From: Pseudomonadota bacterium
Lineage (GTDB): Bacteria; Desulfobacterota; Anaeroferrophillalia; Anaeroferrophillales; Anaeroferrophillaceae
Direction of reading: 5' to 3'
NCBI GenBank assembly: GCA_011042595.1
Contig: DQWO01000306.1
Span: forward strand, 1 to 12,373
DNA: 12,373 nt
Part shown: piece after piece, positions 7,692 through 12,373 of the stretch
How positions within the stretch are numbered: the stretch's first letter is position 1
Layout: each line of letters opens with the position of its first letter
Made by a program: the position numbers and the translations under genes
Notes under the pieces: model-generated
Database searches by the model: none
Told to the model about the DNA's origin: nothing
The model's input: only the letters and a program-made list of their open reading frames with translations

Positions 7692-8554
7692 CGCCCGATG
7701 ACTACCCTTTCTATTCCCTGAAGATCCAAAACCGTATCTAAACTATAAGGATTCTGCTCAACCAACAGTGCCTTTACTTTTTCCGCCTGGCCATCCCCCA
7801 CTTCCACTAGCAGGAAACCACCATCAGGCAATAATGATGAGATTCTTTGACTCAATATCCGATAATAATCCAATCCGTCAAGACCGCCATCCAGTGCCCT
7901 CTGAGGCTCCTGTCTCACTTCCCCTGCCAGTTTTTTCAGCTCTGCAGTCGGGATATAGGGCGGGTTGCTAAGAATGATATTCCAGTTCTGATCCGGCTTC
8001 GGCCGGACTGCAGCCAGATCGGCCACTGAAAATACAACCTGTTCCAATTTCAGCCGCCTGGCATTTTTGCTGGCAGCCTCTACTGCCTTGGGGCTCAGAT
8101 CAAACCCCAACCAGTTTAACCCAGCATGAGCCTGGAAATGATGGGCCAGGGACAGGAGAATATTACCGCTGCCGGTTCCCAGATCCACCACAGTTCCGCC
8201 AGCTGAATAGTGCTGATTGATAATTGCAATGGCAGCCTCAACCAGATGTTCCGTTTCCGGCCGGGGGATCAGGACGTCAGAATTCACCATAAAGGGCAAA
8301 GACCAGAATTCCTTTTCTCCGAGAATATAGGCAATGGGCTCCCGTTCCCGCCGCCTGATAAGTAATTTTTTAAAAGCTGCCCGTTCCGTTGCTGAAGTTG
8401 GCCGGTCATAATTCAAATACAAATCAATCCGATCACAGGACAGCACATTGGCCAACAGCAGCTCAGCATCCAGTCGCGGTGTCGTGACACCATATTTCTG
8501 CAAATGGGGGGCAGCCCAAGTCAACAATTTTATCACCGTCCAGTTTTCACTCAT
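7676..8554 (-). CDS. prmC: Release factor glutamine N5-methyltransferase PrmC
   Basis: This 292-residue SAM-dependent methyltransferase modifies the glutamine in the GGQ motif of release factors and so speeds peptide release. The N-terminal helical domain is followed by the PRPETE motif (98-103), the SAM-binding [10 protein letters not shown] (122-131) and the catalytic NPPY (197-200) in [11 protein letters not shown]. Its length is normal. The start codon overlaps the prfA stop as ATGA, and its 3' end overlaps murA by 16 bases. Pairing with prfA places enzyme and substrate in one transcript, a common bacterial arrangement that also separates PrmC from the related PrmB. Confidence 0.97.
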   Translation of the reverse strand: MSENWTVIKLLTWAAPHLQKYGVTTPRLDAELLLANVLSCDRIDLYLNYDRPTSATERAAFKKLLIRRREREPIAYILGEKEFWSLPFMVNSDVLIPRPETEHLVEAAIAIINQHYSAGGTVVDLGTGSGNILLSLAHHFQAHAGLNWLGFDLSPKAVEAASKNARRLKLEQVVFSVADLAAVRPKPDQNWNIILSNPPYIPTAELKKLAGEVRQEPQRALDGGLDGLDYYRILSQRISSLLPDGGFLLVEVGDGQAEKVKALLVEQNPYSLDTVLDLQGIERVVIGRWIKS

Positions 8555-9618
8555 CCCTGCCCGGCCTTCAATGCCTCCGCCTGATAAAAGGTTATCAGGG
8601 CTGAAATAATCTCATCAAGATCACCAGCCATCACCTGTTCAAGCTTATGCAAAGTCAGACCGATACGATGGTCTGTAATCCTCCCCTGGGGGAAATTATA
8701 GGTTCGGATCCGTTCACTGCGATCCCCGGAGCCCACTTGTTGCCGGCGATCGGCAGAAATCTGATCATGTTGTTCCTGCTGCTTTAGATCAAACAATCTG
8801 GCTTTGAGAATCTGCATCCCTTTCGCCTTGTTTTTATGCTGCGATTTCTCATCCTGACAAGAAACCACCAGCCCTGTGGGAACATGGGTTATCCTCACGG
8901 CCGAATCTGTAGTATTAACACTTTGTCCCCCGGGTCCGGATGCCCGGTAAACATCAATCCGCAAATCACTGGGATTAATTTCCAGCTCCACATCATCCAC
9001 TTCCGGCAAAATCGCCACTGTCACTGCAGACGTATGTATTCGCCCCTGGGATTCGGTGGAAGGAACCCTTTGAACCCGATGGACTCCACTTTCAAATTTG
9101 AGCTGGCTGTAAACCCCCTGACCCTGAACCAGGGCAATAATTTCCTTGAACCCACCAACCCCAATCATGTTCTGGCTTAAAATTTCAACCTTCCACCGGC
9201 GCTGATCAGCATAGCGACTGTACATGCGAAACAGATCAGCAGCAAACAAGGCTGCTTCATCACCACCGGTTCCAGCCCGGATTTCCAGAACTACGTTTTT
9301 CTCATCATTAGGGTCTTTCGGCAGCAGCAAGTGGCGCAACTTGTCCACCAGCACTTCTTTTTTCACCTGTAAATCAGGCAGTTCTTCCTGGGCCAGGGAT
9401 TTCAATTCTTCATCATCCCCCTGGATTAACTCCTGATATTCCATCAGTTCCGCCTCAATTTGTTTGTATTCACGGTAGGTGGTCACCAAAGGACGTAATT
9501 CCGCCGCTTGCTTCGCCGTGGATCGATATCGTTTGGGATCAGCCGCGATCTCCGGCTGCATCATTTCCCGTTCCAAATCAATAAATCTTTCTTCCACTTC
9601 ACCTAGCTTAGAAAACAT
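8551..9618 (-). CDS. prfA: Peptide chain release factor 1
   Basis: From the ATG at 9618 the protein has 355 residues, the usual RF1 size. It recognises UAA and UAG stop codons in the ribosomal A site. The GGQ hydrolysis motif is at 230-232 ([16 protein letters not shown]). The codon-recognition tripeptide is P-S-T at 186-188 in [12 protein letters not shown], the RF1-type PxT motif rather than the SPF of RF2. No programmed frameshift is present, as expected for RF1. A GTG at 9624 in the same frame would add two residues, but AAAGG is spaced about 8 bases from the ATG and only 2-3 from the GTG, so I chose the ATG. An intrinsic terminator lies upstream, between thyX and this gene, so prfA may need its own promoter; I could not identify a convincing one. 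Confidence 0.97.
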   Translation of the reverse strand: MFSKLGEVEERFIDLEREMMQPEIAADPKRYRSTAKQAAELRPLVTTYREYKQIEAELMEYQELIQGDDEELKSLAQEELPDLQVKKEVLVDKLRHLLLPKDPNDEKNVVLEIRAGTGGDEAALFAADLFRMYSRYADQRRWKVEILSQNMIGVGGFKEIIALVQGQGVYSQLKFESGVHRVQRVPSTESQGRIHTSAVTVAILPEVDDVELEINPSDLRIDVYRASGPGGQSVNTTDSAVRITHVPTGLVVSCQDEKSQHKNKAKGMQILKARLFDLKQQEQHDQISADRRQQVGSGDRSERIRTYNFPQGRITDHRIGLTLHKLEQVMAGDLDEIISALITFYQAEALKAGQG

Positions 9619-9644
9619 AATCACGACCTTTGGAAATTATCACC

Positions 9645-9681
9645 AAAAAAACAAAAGGCAGGGTACCCATAGACCCTGCCT
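9645..9681 (-). terminator. Intrinsic terminator after thyX
   Basis: On the minus strand AGGCAGGGT (complement of 9673-9681) is followed by an 8-base loop and ACCCTGCCT (complement of 9656-9664), a perfect 9-base-pair GC-rich stem. It runs straight into TTTTGTTTTTT (complement of 9645-9655). This is a textbook rho-independent terminator placed about 65 bases after the thyX stop and upstream of prfA. It separates the rho-rpmE-thyX unit from prfA-prmC-murA. The loop contains part of a GGGTACCC palindrome, which gives an alternative shorter pairing. Confidence 0.9.
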
Positions 9682-9745
9682 GCAACCGCTGTATAACTAT
9701 TTCATTTTTCACCATCGCCAACCGGTGAAAGTTTCGCCGGGAAGT

Positions 9746-10435
9746 CTACTCCAATTCGCCAAATTCCAACCGCACAGTCTTCGCCTCCCCACAACTCATT
9801 GGCCCTTCCGGGCAAGGTCCGGAAAGACAGGCTGGACCGGCATCATGAAAAAGTGAAAACGCAATTTTCCTCACCTGACGCAATATCTCAGTTGCCAGTG
9901 CTCTGATTTCCCACTGGGCCCGCCGGCAACAACGAAGCCGAAAAAAATGACGTAATTCCCGGGCATTCATGGTCATTACCAGCCGGGTATCAGCAGCATT
10001 GGGAAGGACAAACCTCGCATCCTCAGCCGGGATCTTGTGCTCGCGCAGGTGACGATAAAACTTTGCCGACTGTTCCATCATTCTATCATATTCCTGACGC
10101 AAAGACTCATCTTCCCGAATAGAAGGTGGCACTTGATAAGAAAAACCCTTGTCAAAGCTGACATATCGCTGGCTTTGCTGGGAAAAGGAAGCCAGGCGAT
10201 GCCGGACCAGCTGGTGGCTGAGTACCCGGGAAACCCCTTCAATACCAAAGGAGAACGAAGCATGCTCCAATACCGACTCGTGTCCCAGCGCCAAAACTTT
10301 TTCAATCAACTGCTGGTCTTCAGCAATAGCACTACACCGCAGATTCTCAATATCCAGGGGCGAATAGCATAAACGGGCAGCCATAGCCACCACTTTCACC
10401 GGCTCAGCCGTATGAGCAAGGACCGTAACCTGCAA
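9746..10435 (-). CDS. thyX: Flavin-dependent thymidylate synthase ThyX
   Basis: This 229-residue enzyme makes dTMP from dUMP using FAD, NADPH and methylene-tetrahydrofolate. The signature RHR-x7-S is seen as RHRLASFSQQSQR (78-90), and HESVLEHASFSF (52-63) and the C-terminal AGPACLSGPCPEG region fit the longer ThyX form. The cysteines at 203, 208 and 215 are spaced like a small metal-binding or structural tail; that is an inference. The start is a TTG at 10435. It is supported because the product then opens MQVTVLAHTAEPVKVVAMAARLCYS in register with other ThyX proteins, and no ATG occurs until residue 18. The rpmE stop TAG lies in the same frame two codons upstream and no good ribosome binding site is seen, so translation probably depends on rpmE. 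Confidence 0.96.
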   Translation of the reverse strand: MQVTVLAHTAEPVKVVAMAARLCYSPLDIENLRCSAIAEDQQLIEKVLALGHESVLEHASFSFGIEGVSRVLSHQLVRHRLASFSQQSQRYVSFDKGFSYQVPPSIREDESLRQEYDRMMEQSAKFYRHLREHKIPAEDARFVLPNAADTRLVMTMNARELRHFFRLRCCRRAQWEIRALATEILRQVRKIAFSLFHDAGPACLSGPCPEGPMSCGEAKTVRLEFGELE

Positions 10436-10438
10436 GAA

Positions 10439-10645
10439 CTAATTTTCCGCTTTACCGTATTTACGCCGGAACTTCTCTATCCGACCAGCGGTATCAAGTA
10501 ATTTCTGTTTACCGGTATAAAAAGGATGACACTCAGAACAAATCTCAACCTTTATCTCGGGAATGGTTGCCCGGGTTTCGAAACTGTTCCCACAGGCACA
10601 TGTTACTTTGCAGGTATCATATTTAGGATGTATATCTTTCTTCAT
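10439..10645 (-). CDS. rpmE: Ribosomal protein bL31 (zinc-binding type)
   Basis: This 68-residue protein of the large ribosomal subunit forms part of an intersubunit bridge. It opens [22 protein letters not shown], the typical start. It carries cysteines at 16, 18, 36 and 39 (CAC and CSEC), so it is the zinc-containing C+ form rather than the cysteine-free paralogue used under zinc limitation. An extra cysteine occurs at 12. The tail [23 protein letters not shown] is normal. An AGGAGG lies 13 bases before the ATG, longer than usual. Three bases separate it from thyX, and a candidate promoter lies upstream. Confidence 0.97.
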   Translation of the reverse strand: MKKDIHPKYDTCKVTCACGNSFETRATIPEIKVEICSECHPFYTGKQKLLDTAGRIEKFRRKYGKAEN

Positions 10646-10658
10646 GAGCTACTTTCAA

Positions 10659-10664
10659 CCTCCT
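10659..10664 (-). promoter_or_regulatory. Ribosome binding site of rpmE, long spacing
   Basis: A perfect AGGAGG on the minus strand ends 13 bases before the rpmE ATG at 10645. The best spacing is usually 5 to 9 bases. No in-frame start lies closer, and the protein start is fixed by homology, so the long spacing appears real. It may reduce initiation or leave room for a local RNA fold. Confidence 0.65.
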
Positions 10665-10716
10665 GTTCAACACATTTTTCAATGTACTGGTATTTAATGT
10701 GACAAATCAAAACAAG

Positions 10717-10746
10717 TAGTTAGCCGGAACTGGCTGTTTTTGTCAA
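10717..10746 (-). promoter_or_regulatory. Candidate sigma-70 promoter for rpmE-thyX
   Basis: On the minus strand a perfect -35 box TTGACA (complement of 10741-10746) follows an A/T-rich stretch (10747-10765) that could act as an UP element. The best -10 hexamer 18 bases further on is TAACTA (complement of 10717-10722), a poor match. The site lies in the 155-base rho-rpmE gap, about 70 bases before the rpmE start. The -35 box is the only strong part of this call, and readthrough from rho is also possible. Confidence 0.4.
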
Positions 10747-10800
10747 TTATTTTTTTCTTTTTTACTCCAATGGAAGTTATTTTCATTCACCGCCAAATTT

Positions 10801-12048
10801 CTACCGGTTCATGGAATCAAGAAATTCGCCATTATTTTTGGTGCCTTCCATTTTCTCCAGCAGGAATTCCATACTTTCCACCAATCCCATAGGCTGGAGA
10901 AATTTTCGCAATACCCACACCAGCTGCAGGTCCCGTTTACTCATCAGCAGATCTTCCCTCCTGGTTCCCGATCGGGCGATATCAATGGCCGGAAAAGTTC
11001 GTTTATCTGCCAGTTTCCGATCAAGGTGGAGCTCCATATTTCCCGTCCCTTTAAATTCTTCAAAAATAACATCATCCATCCGGCTGCCGGTTTCAATCAG
11101 GGCAGTTGAAATAATGGTCAGGGAACCGCCTTCTTCGATATTTCTGGCCGCCCCGAAAAAGCGCTTGGGCTTATGCAGGGCATTGGAATCAACCCCACCG
11201 GAAAGCACCTTGCCACTGGAAGGAACTATGGTGTTATATGCCCGGGCCAAGCGGGTAATGCTGTCCAGCAGAATGACCACATCATGCTTATGTTCCACCA
11301 GTCTTTTGGCCTTTTCAACGACCATTTCCGCCACCTGCACATGTCGCTGGGCAGGCTCGTCAAAGGTGGAAGAGATCACCTCACCGTTTACTGATCTCTG
11401 CATATCAGTCACCTCTTCCGGCCGCTCATCAATAAGCAGTACAATCAGAGTAACCTCGGGATGATTGGCCGTCAGACTATTGGCAATATTTTTCAACAGT
11501 ACTGTTTTCCCCGTCCTGGGTGGGGCGACAATCAGCCCACGCTGGCCTTTGCCTATGGGAGTCATCAGGTCCATGATCCTCATAGCATAGTTATCGTGCT
11601 CCCGTTCCAGGGTAAATCGTTCATCAGGAAAGAGGGGGGTCAGGTTATCAAATAAAATTTTATCCCTGGCAATCTCTGGATTTTCATGGTTAACCGCCTG
11701 CACCTTCAGAAGAGCAAAATAACGCTCCGTTTCCTTTGGTGAGCGGATCTGTCCTGATACGGTATCGCCGGTACGTAAATTAAACCTTCGGATCTGGGAA
11801 GGCGAAACATAAATATCATCTGGTCCTGAAAGGTAATTATAGTCTGGAGCCCGTAAAAAACCAAACCCATCGGGGAGAATTTCCAGCACTCCTGAACCCT
11901 GAATCACGCCATTTTTATTGGTATGGGCCTGCAACAAAGCAAAAATCAGGTCTTGCTTACGCATGCCGGCAGCCCCTTCAACCTTCAATTCCTTGGCCAG
12001 TGCCGTGAGGTCGGAAATCTTCTTGGTTTTCAGTTCGTTTAAATTCAT
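10801..12048 (-). CDS. rho: Transcription termination factor Rho
   Basis: This 415-residue hexameric RNA helicase ends transcription of untranslated RNA. The N-terminal helical domain is followed by the cold-shock-like primary RNA-binding domain with GFGFLR at 61-66. The ATPase has Walker A PPRTGKT (176-182, K181) and Walker B VVILLDS (257-263), then the Q-loop region [10 protein letters not shown] (282-291) and the R-loop [17 protein letters not shown]. Length and residue numbering run almost parallel to E. coli Rho, with no acidic or basic insertion in the N-terminal half. A GAGGA lies 7 bases before the ATG. No intrinsic terminator is visible between rho and rpmE, so some readthrough is likely. 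Confidence 0.98.
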   Translation of the reverse strand: MNLNELKTKKISDLTALAKELKVEGAAGMRKQDLIFALLQAHTNKNGVIQGSGVLEILPDGFGFLRAPDYNYLSGPDDIYVSPSQIRRFNLRTGDTVSGQIRSPKETERYFALLKVQAVNHENPEIARDKILFDNLTPLFPDERFTLEREHDNYAMRIMDLMTPIGKGQRGLIVAPPRTGKTVLLKNIANSLTANHPEVTLIVLLIDERPEEVTDMQRSVNGEVISSTFDEPAQRHVQVAEMVVEKAKRLVEHKHDVVILLDSITRLARAYNTIVPSSGKVLSGGVDSNALHKPKRFFGAARNIEEGGSLTIISTALIETGSRMDDVIFEEFKGTGNMELHLDRKLADKRTFPAIDIARSGTRREDLLMSKRDLQLVWVLRKFLQPMGLVESMEFLLEKMEGTKNNGEFLDSMNR

Positions 12049-12373
12049 GAATATGTCCTCAAATAATTAAAAGATAGTTCAAGCGGAGGTGATTCAGGCG
12101 GTAGTCAGCAACATTTTTTAAGGGAAATCTTTTTTTTAACGATAGGACTTGGCCTGATATATCATATTGGTCAATAAGGGAGGTTTTCTAGCAGGGATCT
12201 GATTACCTGAACAGGAATACAGCTATAAAAACCAACACACAATATGTAGTAATAAGTTTTGATTATTTCCTATAGAAACATACCAGAAAGGAGTAAGATT
12301 ACAGGTATTGTACTATGCTGGCAAAAAGGGGAGGGAGATTCAATCCCATCGTTAAATTACACTAATCCTATAA
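12049..12373. other. 325-base stretch upstream of rho without a recognisable gene
   Basis: I find no open frame with a credible start on either strand. On the plus strand a short ATG at 12315, preceded by AAAGGAG, meets a stop after 16 codons. The stretch is A/T-rich, with T-runs at 12114-12119 and 12129-12137 and a perfect 10-base palindrome TGATATATCA at 12155-12164. As the upstream region of rho it should hold the rho promoter and leader, and Rho often controls its own leader, but no promoter hexamer pair stood out clearly. Confidence 0.5.

Noticed and set aside
10721..10740. AGCC/GGCT hairpin followed by T-run on the plus strand in the rho-rpmE gap
   Set aside because: The stem is only four base pairs and there is no plus-strand gene upstream to terminate.
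12285..12373. Start of a plus-strand gene at the right edge, with AAAGGAG before ATG at 12315
   Set aside because: The frame from this ATG stops after 16 codons, and the frame that stays open to the edge has no plausible start codon.

Overview
This window is a compact bacterial housekeeping block. Every gene I can support is on the minus strand, so transcription runs from right to left. Read that way, the order is rho, rpmE, thyX, prfA, prmC, murA, hisD, hisB, hisH, a small lipoprotein gene, hisA, hisF, yqeY and the start of mutS2, which runs off the left edge. Intermediate GC, a rho-rpmE-thyX-prfA-prmC-murA-his order, MutS2 and flavin-dependent ThyX suggest an anaerobic Gram-negative of the deltaproteobacterial type (Desulfobacterota). 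This placement is an inference from gene content and order, not from a marker tree.

Right part (12373 to 9619). About 325 bases without a recognisable gene precede rho. Rho is followed by a 155-base gap with a candidate promoter, then by rpmE and thyX, which are packed together. A clear intrinsic terminator after thyX closes this unit.

Middle part (9618 to 6402). prfA, prmC and murA overlap each other end to start. They encode release factor 1, the methyltransferase that modifies its GGQ glutamine, and the first committed enzyme of peptidoglycan synthesis.

The murA-hisD gap (6401 to 6100) holds the most unusual structure in the window: a nested set of inverted repeats. An outer pair of about 17 bases includes the murA stop codon. 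Inside it lies a 17-base pair with two mismatches, which encloses two perfect hairpins. It looks like a fold-back, MITE-like or structured-RNA element, and it sits where a hisG gene is found in some related gene orders.

Left part (6099 to 1). hisD, hisB, hisH, hisA and hisF cover the late steps of histidine synthesis (HisB as the dehydratase only) and the central ring-forming steps. hisG, hisC and hisI/hisE are absent from the window. An uncharacterised lipoprotein gene is inserted between hisH and hisA, one base from the hisA start. yqeY and mutS2 follow hisF with gaps of 9 and 3 bases, so they probably belong to the same transcript.

I found no CRISPR array, tRNA, rRNA, transposase or phage gene. 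Most of the window is ordinary conserved biology. The features that deserve a second look are the palindromic element and the lipoprotein within the his operon.
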